From Isochrysis galbana (Eukaryota > Haptophyta > Isochrysidales > Isochrysidaceae), in assembly GCA_018136815.1 (NCBI GenBank), contig CM030943.1, positions 2,438,555 to 2,502,554 of the forward strand: a stretch of 64,000 nucleotides of DNA, read 5' to 3'. The translations under genes and the position numbers were made by a program. Under the pieces are notes generated by a model that saw only the letters and a list, made by a program, of their open reading frames with translations, did not search any database and had not been told where the DNA came from. Shown here one piece after another: positions 1-9,766 of the stretch (its first letter is position 1; each line of letters begins with the position of its first letter).

Positions 1-514
1 GCTGAAGCGCAGTCTTGTGCCCGGCCATCTTGGCGAGAGCGTGCGCATCGGCGGTGAATGCGGAGCCGCACAAGAAGCCGAGGGTGTTGCCCATGAGCAA
101 GAGCACTGATGGCATTCTCGGCGCGAGGAAGACGGCCTGGAGGAATGGAACCACCGAACTGAGCACGAGCATCGTGAATCTCGTGGAGACGGGCAAGCCC
201 CGAGCGGCCATGAAGAGCTGCAACATGACAGCACAGTGGGAGAGAGCTCCATCTGCGAACGTGAGAGTCCCGGTCGAAGGTATCGAAAGCTTGAGCAGCT
301 CCGACGCTACGAGAGTGATCGTGGCTGACACGTGCGGCCGAGCGATGAGGCGATGCAGCAGCAAAGAGGTCACGGGCCGACCCAAAGACTGGGTCCATGC
401 CAGGGCACACAGTGCAACCACGGGCAGCAGAAGCAGCTGGAGGAAGCCGATGGCCGAGAGGCTGCAGAGCAAGATGAGCGCCATTGTTAAGCCTGTGACG
501 TGGCCGGCGATCAT
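1..514 (-). CDS. Partial multi-pass membrane protein, paralogue of the hybrid histidine kinase at 9767-12575
   Basis: The minus strand is open from an ATG at 514 to the window edge. It encodes alternating hydrophobic segments, including GLTMALILLC, FTMLVLSSVVPFLQAVF and VLLLMGNTLGFLCGSAF. Residue by residue it parallels the membrane region of the kinase at 9767-12575, which reads VGMLLLSSFVPIVNAVF and LTLMGSALGFLCGSAF at the matching places. The similarity is visible over essentially the whole 514 bases, so this is the amino-terminal sensor or anchor of a second kinase of the same family. The catalytic part lies outside the window. Both copies have the same orientation, which suggests an old duplication. 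Start choice rests on the first Met before the membrane block. Ligand or stimulus unknown. Confidence 0.7.
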   Translation of the reverse strand, partial: MIAGHVTGLTMALILLCSLSAIGFLQLLLLPVVALCALAWTQSLGRPVTSLLLHRLIARPHVSATITLVASELLKLSIPSTGTLTFADGALSHCAVMLQLFMAARGLPVSTRFTMLVLSSVVPFLQAVFLAPRMPSVLLLMGNTLGFLCGSAFTADAHALAKMAGHKTALQ

Positions 515-1562
515 CCTCGGGCGATCATGGGTGCTTTCCAAGTGATGTGTGTATATGTACGTGAGCGCAGCCTGCCACCATGAGGATACGGTTGTGGATA
601 CGACTTGAACGAGTGGAAGAGCACGACTGGGAGACGGGTCCATTTCGTCCAGCCAGCCTTGAATCGACCTGAAGAGGGACGACGCAAGGGCAAAACAGGA
701 TTCATTGACCCGTAGCTGACAGCGTCAGGGTACATGTTGCGAGTTGCCACGACGATTGCGCTCGTGGCGTGGCCGAGCTGCGTGTTTGAAGCGTTGGTCG
801 GTTCAACGAGCGGATTCCCGCCGGATGAAAGAGGATCACAACCACCACACTGAGGCAAAACCCATCCCACTCCCCGCAGAGCTGTCGGCAACGTGGCCCG
901 ATGGCTGGTTCGTGAGTGTTTGTGTTTTGTGGGCGCTTTCCGGCTGCGATCGCTGGCCGCAGCGGGGGAGAGGAGAAGCGCGGTGAGAGGTGGCGAGGAG
1001 GACAGCGGGAGCGAAAGGCGCGCGCGGGGGGGGGGGGGGGGGGGGGGGGGGCGCACAGCGAGTGACGCGGCCGAGAGCGGTGGCAGGGGACGAGAGGGAG
1101 GATCTGCCCAACTCGCCGATGGTGCTGCTCGCACGCCCCGCCCCCCACGAGGATTCCTTCTTCTCTCGGCTCTGTGGTTTGTCCCTACTCTCCACTCTCT
1201 GTCACAGGTGCCGGCTCGCTCTCCTGCCCCCCCCTCCCCCACACCCTCTTCCCCACGCCCCAACACGCACCCCCGCCCACCCCACCCACCCACCCACACA
1301 CATCCAAAGTCTTCAAAAACATAGGTGGAACAAGCCTCCTCCCCGCGTCAGCCCTCCTCTCCCGGCCCCCTCCCTTCCTTCCTCCGGCTTCGAGAGAAGA
1401 GAAGAGAGAGCCCAAACGTTGAAGAATGGATTCTCTCCTCAACGGACGGCGTGCCGTGTCTCGGAGGTCCGGCGATCGGTCGGTGGTCCCAACACACAAA
1501 CGGTTTCGTCTCGACGGCGAGGCCTCGTCGCTCGGCGATCGAGTCCTCTCACAACTTCGATA
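515..1562. other. Intergenic, low-complexity
   Basis: No supportable gene. The stretch holds a long G run (about 1027-1050) and a C/A-rich tract with CCCACC repeats (about 1255-1305). Open frames here are proline- or arginine-rich products of these tracts. It lies upstream of the minus-strand paralogue and may contain its promoter, but no motif stands out. Confidence 0.5.
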
Positions 1563-2207
1563 GGGGGGGGGTGTTCCGGGTAGGAGTTACTGCCGACCTT
1601 TTGCTGGGGGGGGGGGGGGGTAGTGGAAACCGCCGAGACGGGAGTGTGAAAGTTCATGGCAGGTGGTTCGCTTCATCGCCCCCGAGAAAGTTTTCCTGCC
1701 CTCGGCGTGCGTTCCTCGTGAGACCTCTGATGCGGATGGCTTGGAGGTCTCGCTCGAGATGAAGTTGTGAGAAGGAGGGGGCGGTCGCAATCGCCAGCTA
1801 GTTAACGAACGCCGAGCTCGAACTCCGAAGGTGCACCTCTCAAGTTTGGGGTTGAGGCGAGATGAAGTTGTGATTCGTACGAACGACGTGCGCCTTCAGA
1901 ACACGAGGGGGCGATCGCTTCAGCTCTGAGGAGGAACCCACGTCGAGCTCCAACTCGCATTCAAAATGATACGAAGTCGTAATTTCAACGAACGACGTGC
2001 GGGGCATCAGTATTCAACAGTGGGTGAGACGTCGGAATGAGCCGAGGGCAGGAAACCTTTCTCGGGGGCGAGGGCCCCAGTCCTGGAAGCGAACCACCTC
2101 CACGAACTTCCCACTCCCGTCTCGGCGGTTACCCCCCCCCCCCCCCCCCAACAAAAGGTCGGCAGTAACTCCTACCCTCAGCAATGTATGGAACACCCCC
2201 CAGCAGA
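1563..2207. mobile_element. Foldback/MITE-like element with long inverted repeats
   Basis: Bases 1563-1709 and 2038-2207 are inverted copies of each other, with shared blocks such as TAGGAGTTACTGCCGACC, a G or C homopolymer, GAGACGGGAGTG, GGTGGTTCGCTTC and CCTGCCCTCGG in reverse complement. The arms have small indels. The middle (1710-2037) contains a direct repeat built around GATGAAGTTGTGA and CGAACGACGTGCG. There is no transposase frame, so it is best described as a non-autonomous element with about 150-bp terminal inverted repeats. Target-site duplication was not determined. Confidence 0.6.
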
Positions 2208-3100
2208 TACAGATCTACAGATGTAGTTTATCCTATCGCCTTCCCGCACCTGTCCCCCCCACCCGCCCGCCGGCACGCCGGGTGCTGTCCCCCCTGTCCT
2301 GCGCTGTCCCCCACCGGCCCACCCGTCCGCCGGGAACTCTCTCTATGTCGTATTTATTGGTTGGTGGTTGGTTGGTTGAGTCGACCGTTGCCAACAAGGT
2401 GCTCGAAGCTTCGCGCTCGCTCGACAAGGACGTTCTTCCTAGTCCAAGATTGTTTGCCTCCATTTGGGACCAGCTCCATCCACTCGGCTTGGGAGGGGTG
2501 CACGCCTTGCTTGCACTCATGGCTCATGGTCATAGAGGCAAGAGCTTCTCATTCAACATTCAACATTCAACAACGTTTTTATAAACAACTATAAAACAGA
2601 GCTGGAAGGTGCTAAGTAGGCTCAGGTCAGGATTTCGGAATTTTTTTTCAAAATTTGGGGGTGGGTTTACTCACAGATTTCGGGGCGAAATTTCGCAAAA
2701 TTTGGGGGGCTCCTGCAGCGCCCTCGCAAAATTTGGGGGCTCCTGCAGCCCCCCCCCCCTCCCTCCATCACTCCCATCACCCCACCCCCATATCCATATC
2801 CTAACTTTAACTTAGGGGAAGGGGGCTCCTATACCTAGGGAGAAGGGCGGGGGCGGGGTGGGGGGGGGTAGTAAGTAGGAAGGGCGGGAGGCGGGAGAGA
2901 GAGGGGAGAGGGTAGGGTAGGCTAAGAGTGAAGGGCGGGAGAGGGGGAGTAAGAAAGGGCGGGAGAGGAGGGGTAGTAAAGGCGGGAGGGGGGGGGGGGG
3001 AGCCGCGGCACGCTGCCCCGCCGTGCCCTCGGTCCCTCGCCCCCCCCGCGGCAGGTTCTTTCCCTCGGCGTGCCGTCCGTCGCCTCCGGCCGTTATATTA
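2208..3100. repeat. Low-complexity region with short GCAAAATTTGGGGG tandem copies
   Basis: Between about 2650 and 2760 a unit containing CAAAATTTGGGGG followed by CTCCTGCAGC is repeated. The rest is GGTTGGTTGG-like sequence and purine-rich GGGAGGG runs. No gene is supported. Confidence 0.45.
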
Positions 3101-4020
3101 ATCCCCCCCCCGCGCGAGGTTCTCTTCTCCCCCGCGCGCGGTTCGTTTCCTCCGGCCGTCGTTGTTCTCCCCCTCGCTTCGATTCCTCTCGCGGTTCCTT
3201 CGATGATTGCCTCCATCTCGTCCGTTCTTCTTCGCGATCCTCGCGGAGGGGGCACCGACGTTTAATGTTAGTTTCGTCGCGGTTTCGATGAAAGAAAGGA
3301 AGAACGAATGGCACGCGCCTCGCGTCTCGCGCCTTGTTTCGTCGCCCCTTGCTCGTCGCTTGTCTAGAAGGTCTCTCTGCACATCGCCTTCTTCCCCTCG
3401 CGCGAGTTTGGACCTCTCCTCGACCCTCCGCGTTGGCTTCAGCGGACGAGTTTCACTTTAACGATAGTTTGAACCCTTCGTTTGCGTAGTTATGCGCTCT
3501 CTTTCCGTATATCTTCGCGCATGACGAGCGATCGCGACTTCAGCCTTCGCCGCGCGGGGAGGGGTTTGTTTATCGTATGATTCCGGAGTGTTTACGTTAG
3601 TTTTTTGAGCCCAAGGACTTTGGTTTTTGGTTTCTTGTGAGTGATTTTTGTAGCAACTTCGTCGAGTCCCACCGTGTTCCCAAGCGAGTCCCCCCGAGTT
3701 CCCGAGTCTATACCCCGAGTCAACGAGTCAATACAAGTCAAGCACGCGCCTGAGCCACCCCCAGTCGCCTGCCACCACCTCCCACAAGCCTCCTTCCGCA
3801 CTTCTGCGCCCACCGTGCTCCGTGCGTGCGTCGTGCGTCGTGCGTCGATCACCATGCCCGTAGTCACCCCCGAGGAAAGCTCCATGAGCTCCCCACAAGA
3901 ACCGCGTTCCGCGCTAGCTGCCGGCGCGCCCTCGCAGGCAATCTCCAAGAGTGAGATCAGCCTTGCTCTGACAAGCGCGGAGCGCGGGCGCTTCGGTGAT
4001 CGGTGACAGCGTGACAGCGG
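3100..4020 (+). repeat. Retroelement-like leader with short proline/serine-rich frame
   Basis: A T/C-rich leader (about 3100-3850) precedes an ATG at 3854 opening a short low-complexity frame that starts MPVVTPEESS and stops near 4006. Similar leader-plus-short-frame arrangements occur at 26041-26780, 39162-39632, 39838-41037 and 46850-47303, some with strong nucleotide identity to one another. This copy shares the layout rather than obvious sequence identity. It may be the 5' end of a retroelement whose coding body is lost; that is inference. Confidence 0.3.
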
Positions 4021-4443
4021 CGTGTCCATGAGCAGGTCGTCGTCCTCGGCAGCATCGGCGCGGGGCGGGGAGGGGAGCGGGGCGCGCTCCATGACCCTAT
4101 CAGTTTACTGATAGCTAATACAGTTCGAGTCATAATGTTATAATGGTAATTAATGGTTAATGGTAATGGGAGCCGGGGGCCGGGGGTTTGCGAGGGGGGA
4201 GATTTGTAGGGATGCATATGTGTATGTGTCTGTGCCACCACTTCAAGGCGTGCGGGCAGGTGCGCTGAGGGGTGTCGTGATAGTACCGGGCTAGAGGGAG
4301 TAGTGGTACTAACGCTCAGTTGTTTTATGATTATTACGTCACAGCCAAGTTGAAGAGGAAATCCTGACTCCCCCCCCCTGCATCCCCCCCCCCCCTTTCC
4401 CTCCCCTTTCGGTATTCCACCCGGCCCCCGTCTTCTCGGCGCG

Positions 4444-4615
4444 ATGTCCGCCTCTGCCACGTCTCACCTCCTCGAGGCCAACTCTGCGGCCCTGGCGAAA
4501 CTGGCGGCGCTGTACCCGTCGCAGCCGGCCAGCGAGGGGAAGGGCGCGGTACACGCGCGCAAGGAGGGCAAGCGTACCACTGCGGGAGGAGGTTCGCGCC
4601 GCGGCGTGAGCAGGA

Positions 4616-4664
<49 letters not shown>

Positions 4665-7345
4665 CCCCCCCCCCCCCCCCCCTTTCCATCTCTCCCTCCC
4701 TCCCTCCCTCCCTCCCTCTCTCTCTCTCTCCCTCCCTCCCTCCCTCCCTCCCTCGCCCCTCTGCACCCGCTCCACCCACCCAACCTTGTGTCTCATTCAT
4801 CCACCCGCCTGCTCGCCCACTCGCTTCTTCTTGCTCGCCTTCGCTTGCCCTGGCAAACCGACGTCTCTCTCTTCCCGCTCTGCCACACCTCACAGGCTGT
4901 GCCGTGCATCTACAGGTGCTCAAATCGAGGCTGCGCGCCTAGGCACGGAGTTCGCCCTACAGCAGGACCCGGCATGGCTCAATGAACGCCTCGCCATCCT
5001 TGAGAAGATCAAGGTGCGACGCAACTTCCCTGTGCTCAGAATGGCCAACCCCTGTCATACCAACAGCTTCCTACGACCAAAGGATTGTGTTAGCTGGGCG
5101 TCCCCTCATACACGCCTTCCTATGGATGACTCACTTCATGGGTGCATTTGGTGTCCAGGAGCGCAATGCCGTCACGATGGCTTCGGTGCCCAAGCCTCCG
5201 ATCAACATCAGCCTGCCGGATGGGAAGGTGGTAGACGGAACCGCATGGACCACTACGCCGCTCGACATCGCTACTGGCATTTCTAAGGGCCTAGCCAATG
5301 CTACCTGCGTTGCCAGCGTGCGCTACTCAAAGAGACTTGCAGGTATTGCGGCGTCGTACACCCTTTGCGCCGCATTGCACTGTACGTCGGATCCTACCCG
5401 AACCTGATCGCGTTTGCAGCCCATGCACGCGTTCGCCTCCCATACAATCTGGCAGGTGCTGGCCCAGCGGTCGTCAACGCCGATGCTCTCGATGACGCTG
5501 CTGACTCGCCAGCAGCTGCTGCTGCCGAGTGGGAGCTATGGGACATCTCACGGCCACTCGAGGGAGACTGTGAATTAAAGCTGCACAAGTGGGACGATCC
5601 TGCTGGCAAGGTGTGCTGCACTTGCCCCGAGGACATAAGGCTCGCGTCGCCACGCATAGGGCAGGGGCCTCGATCGGGTCTCTTGACGCGCATCAGGGCA
5701 GACAGACATGCTTGGAGGTCCATTTCGGGTTGAGCGCCTGATGCCTCATCGCCGGTGCGCCCATCGGATTCTTAGGAGGTCTTTTGGCACTCGAGCGCGC
5801 ACATTATGGGCGAGGCACTCGAATCTCTCTACTCAGCTCAGGTGTGCTTTGTACCGGCTGTTTGACACGAGCATTGTGCGAGCAAAGAAATCCGGTGCAG
5901 TTCTTCATATTTAGGCGCCCAAAGGCGCCGTGGACTCCATCCCTCGTTGCATTCTACCTACTCTCTTCGCACCTCTTGCCATCCCTCATTTCGGCCTCCT
6001 TTTCTTTCCGTGCCTTCTCAGCTCACCCACGGACCAGCCCTCGATACGGGTTTCTTCTACGACTCTTTCCTTGGCAAGAACGCCTTCCGTTCGGAGATGA
6101 TTAGTGAGGTTGAAAAGAAGGTACGCGGTACCTGATACCACCTTCCGTTTGTCGCGCGTTCCTAAATTTATGGATTTGTCTTCTGCGCGCTTTGCCGATA
6201 TCCTGGCCTGCATTTGTTCTCATCGAGTTGCACGCGCCCTGCTCGCTAATGACACCACAGAACATCGCCTGCCTCACCACGGCCCTTCTTTGACCGCTGG
6301 TTTGCGCAGGTGACCAAGATTTGTAACGAAAAGCAACCCTTTGAGCGCGTCGTCATCACCAAGGCCGACGCCGAGGCGCTCTTTGCACACAACCCCTTCA
6401 AGCTGGCCATCATCAAGTCTAAACTGCCCGACAACGCCGCAACCACCGTCTACAGGTGTTTTCCCGACAGAGCACATTGTCTGTGTAGTTGTGGACTCCT
6501 CGGCCTCTGACCCGGATATGGCCGGGCTTGCGGTGCCAAAAGACCGTCCTCGTGCACATAGGTGCGGTCCTTTCGTCGACTTGTGCCGTGGCCCGCACCT
6601 CCCTAACACGGGGCGCATCAAGGCGTTTGCAGTCACCAAGACATCGGCAGCACTTTGGCTAGGCAAGCAGGTGAGGTGACGCTCTTGGCTATTAGGACGC
6701 GTCGCTTATGGTCACCACGAAGCGGGCTTATCCTCTCCTTGATGCGGCTTGAATGAAGGCCTCGCCTCCCGTCCTCGCTGCTTACCCCAGGGCAATGATG
6801 AGCTCCAGCGTGTCTATGGTGTCACTTTCCCAGACAAGAAGGAGTTCAACGAATGGCAGCATTTCCAGGCGGAGGCGGCCAAGAGAGACCATCGTGCCAT
6901 CGGCATCAAGCAGGTTGTTTTATGCCCTCTGCCGCGCGCAAGTTCGCAGCGCACTTTTGCGCTCGCCCCGGGCCAGCCGCCGTTCGGCTAGGACCAGCCA
7001 CGTGGTTTGCCAGCTGAAAATCAGCCGACTTGAACGCCCGCAGGAACTCTTCTTTTTCGATGAACTCTCGCCAGGATCGTGCTTCTTCTTGCCTCTCGGC
7101 GGGCGACTCTACGGCAAGCTTGTGGAAATGATTAAAGAGCAATATTGGCTCCGTGGATACGACGAGGTGCGGCACACGTCTTGATGTTGACAAAATTACA
7201 TCATCCTGATTGCTTGACCGAAATCATTCATACATGGAAACTTTGTGCAATCGATACACTGGAGTCTCTCCATTGGGCGGCGCTCGAACCGCGTACTTCG
7301 AATATGTCATCACTGCATCGTGCGGCTTTTGCGCAGGTTGTCACA
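4444..7345 (+). CDS. Threonyl-tRNA synthetase, eukaryotic type, 3' part lost in gap
   Basis: Charges tRNA-Thr with threonine in the cytosol, and possibly in an organelle. Exons: 4444-4567, 4916-5013, 5159-5342, 5420-5610, 5776-5841, 6022-6120, 6310-6455, 6562-6670, 6791-6913, 7044-7166 and 7337 into the N gap. All junctions keep frame, giving 421 residues before the last fragment. Visible domains: TGS ([11 protein letters not shown], residues about 85-140), the editing domain with [24 protein letters not shown] and [12 protein letters not shown], and the start of the class II core ([17 protein letters not shown]). The last bases before the gap read VVT, as expected after RGYDE. Motifs 2 and 3 and the anticodon-binding domain are missing. 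Intron 1 uses a GC donor (GCAAGC at 4568) and carries CT and C runs. Confidence 0.93.
4619..4755 (+). repeat. (CT)n, poly-C and CCCT microsatellite in ThrRS intron 1
   Basis: A CT dinucleotide run is followed by about 20 C and then TCCC-rich sequence. It lies inside the first intron of the threonyl-tRNA synthetase gene and produces spurious SLSLSL or REREREE open frames on both strands. Confidence 0.9.
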
Positions 7346-7445
7346 NNNNNNNNNNNNNNNNNNNNNNNNNNNNNNNNNNNNNNNNNNNNNNNNNNNNNNN
7401 NNNNNNNNNNNNNNNNNNNNNNNNNNNNNNNNNNNNNNNNNNNNN
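7346..7445. other. Assembly gap, 100 N
   Basis: Exactly 100 N, the conventional placeholder for a gap of unknown length. The left flank is an exon of threonyl-tRNA synthetase, the right flank an exon near the end of an STI1/HOP-like gene, so the real missing sequence should contain the rest of both genes, or the join is wrong. Confidence 0.97.
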
Positions 7446-8168
7446 CCGCACCGAATCGAATGCAGAGCTAGCAATGAAGCAGGAGCAACGGCGGCCACAA
7501 CAACCGCTCATCACACCCGCAGAGACACAAGAGGAGAGACTCGCACGCGAGACTGCTGAGAAGGCTATGATCGACCCTAAGGTGTGTTGAGAGGAGCTTC
7601 CCCTCCACTCCAATTGGCATGATGCGTCACTGCAATGCAACAATGGCGGAGGCAGTATGGAAGTGCACGCAACACGAACTGGGCGCCGTGTTGGCTTTCT
7701 CGATTCCCGATTGCATATGCGAGAGTTGTCCCCCACACCCTACCTCTGTGTGCAAGTCCAAGCTCAGAGAAGTCCCACGGCATATCTCCCGCGAAACGAG
7801 ATATTCCATTCAGTCGTACGATGTGCCCCTCGTGCCGCCTCAAATGATCGGTCACGCCCTTGTGATGGTTTCCGCCTTTGTCTTCTTCATACAGGTGAGG
7901 AAAGTCTTGTCGGAGCCAACCATTCAGAACATTCTCAAAAAGCTCCAGGCGGGTAGAGCAATTGAGGTATCCCCCTCCCTCCCCAGTCCGTTGAAGACAT
8001 GCATTTGGCGCACCACTGCACATGTAGTAGCCAGTCACGTGTCCAATCATGGCTTTGAGCCCTCTCTTCCATGCCTAGGTTGAAGCAGAGATGCGGAGTC
8101 CTGAGATAATGGTGAAGCTCACGGTTCTTGCAGAGGCCGGGCTCATTGGAATGGAGTGGCAAAGATAG
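7446..8168 (+). CDS. STI1/HOP-like co-chaperone, C-terminal DP2 region only
   Basis: Three exons, about 7446-7581, 7895-7966 and 8079-8168, join in frame and end in TAG. The protein reads through ETAEKAMIDPK, VRKVLSEPTIQNILKKLQ and RSPEIMVKLTVLAEAGLI, matching the carboxy-terminal DP2 (STI1) domain of stress-inducible protein 1/Hop. There a DPxxxxIL-type helix pair is followed by a NPxIxxKIxxLxxAGxI-type end. Hop links Hsp70 to Hsp90 through TPR repeats; those TPRs must lie in the N gap or elsewhere. The extreme end (GMEWQR) is unusual. Other STI1-domain proteins, such as ubiquilin-like or Hip-like ones, are possible alternatives. Confidence 0.75.
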
Positions 8169-9766
8169 ACAGGATTACTTCATTGCGGATGTTGCGTGTG
8201 AACGTAAGCGTGTGCAGCGTCCCCCTCCCCCCCCCGAAGGTGGCAAAAAATGTGTCTCCCCTCACATGCGGAGTAGTACCACCGGCTGAGACGGTGTACA
8301 TAGAGAATGGTGATTCTCGGCGACTCGCTCCATCGAGAAAGCCCCTGTACCAGCGCCTTGTGCTCCAATATGGCGTGTTGGAGCGGAAGAGGAAGAGCAG
8401 TGGTGGTGGGCTTCTACCTGCGTTGTGTTTGTAGCCCGGTCACTCACTCATTTTAACCACTAATTGCCACCTCCCCTGGGTGTCGAAGGATTCCGCAAGG
8501 TCCCCCCTACCTGCCCCGCCAGCCGCCTCCCCCCTCCGAACGACCCCCTCCCGCCCCACGAAGGGCAATGGGCCCCCTCTCTCCATCACGGACACCCCGC
8601 CCGGGGTGGGCCCGTACTATCAACCCCAGCCCCCGCCCTCTGGCAGGGGCTGGGCAATCAGCATTCTGGCCTAGATCCCTAGTAGGCGCGGGCCGCGACT
8701 CGCACTCCCACGCCCAGATTGGGCCTGCCTTCGAGCTGACTCCCCCCCCCCCATCCCTGGTCGCTAGTCGCCAGGCATACAAGGGCCTTTGGGCGGCAGG
8801 TCAAGGTTGAGTCAAGGGGGGGTGAGGCAGCGCAAGGCTGCTCATGCAAGGCTTCAGGCCTGCGCTATGGCTAGGTGGTGTGCAAAGCATTTGTTCTTGT
8901 TGGGGTTTTGTTTTTGTGTCGGTTACGTGATCGGCGGTTGAGTCAGGAGTCAGTGACGGCGGTTGAGTCGGTGACGGCGGTTGAGCCGTTGCTTCCGTGC
9001 TTCATCGGGTCGAACGGATCGTGCAAGGGTAGAGACCCCTAACCCCTAAGAGACAAGTAACAAGACAGCTTTCACCACTCAGGGAGGGCACGAGGCGCCT
9101 CCCCCATCCATGTGCGAACTGAGCATGGAGTTAGTTGAATTATTGGGGGTGTATTGCGCGATGTACCTACTGAAAAAATCCTCAAGACTGAGCAGGAGCC
9201 GGGGCAGAGCGAGTCATCATTTTTCACACCGCTACACCTACACATCTCAAATAACCCTGCCTGACCGCCCTGGCTTTGGCCGCGTTGATCAGAATGGGGC
9301 AAAGGAGGCAGGCACTTTCTGTGCTCTCCTTCCCCCCCCCTTCAAGACAACGCGACGGTAGTTTCCAGAATATAAGCCTTAATCGTAGGACACGCACCGA
9401 TTGCAAACCTGGTTCCTGTGTTACAATCATACCCATACCCTTTGTAACGTGCGCACGTCGTGCCGTAGTCACACCATGACCCCTTCCTCCGCGTTAAACG
9501 ACGTCCGACCCACCGACCGCCACACTTCCTCAGAATATTCAATGAAATGCCGAGTTGCGGTCTTGTATCTCGCTCACGGAGTACTAATAGTATATACATC
9601 GCCGATGGTCTCCTCAATAAAAATGACGGACTCGTCTTGGTGAGCTTGTCGGGAATGCGATGAAAAATGAATATTGGGGACTTAGGCAATAGCAAAGAAA
9701 ATGCCCGGCCCTGGAGAATACATGGAGCGTGGGTAGCAAAGCAATGGCAATCAATTGGAACAATGT
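8169..9766. other. Intergenic between convergent genes
   Basis: It lies between the 3' ends of the STI1-like gene and the histidine kinase. I see a short GGCGGTTGAGTC-type imperfect repeat (about 8930-8990) and C-rich sequence, but no supportable gene or RNA. Some 3' UTR sequence of both neighbours is expected here. Confidence 0.5.

Noticed and set aside
15-545. 176-codon plus-strand frame at the left edge
   Set aside because: It is antisense to the membrane-protein paralogue whose minus-strand translation aligns with the kinase at 9767-12575.
511-1299. Plus- and minus-strand frames rich in Pro, Arg and Gly around 700-1500
   Set aside because: They come from G/C homopolymers and CCCACC repeats; no domain and heavy mutual overlap on both strands.
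3592-4092. 166-codon minus-strand frame at 3592-4092
   Set aside because: It is the shadow of the leader-like sequence; composition is low-complexity and it has no splice or family support.
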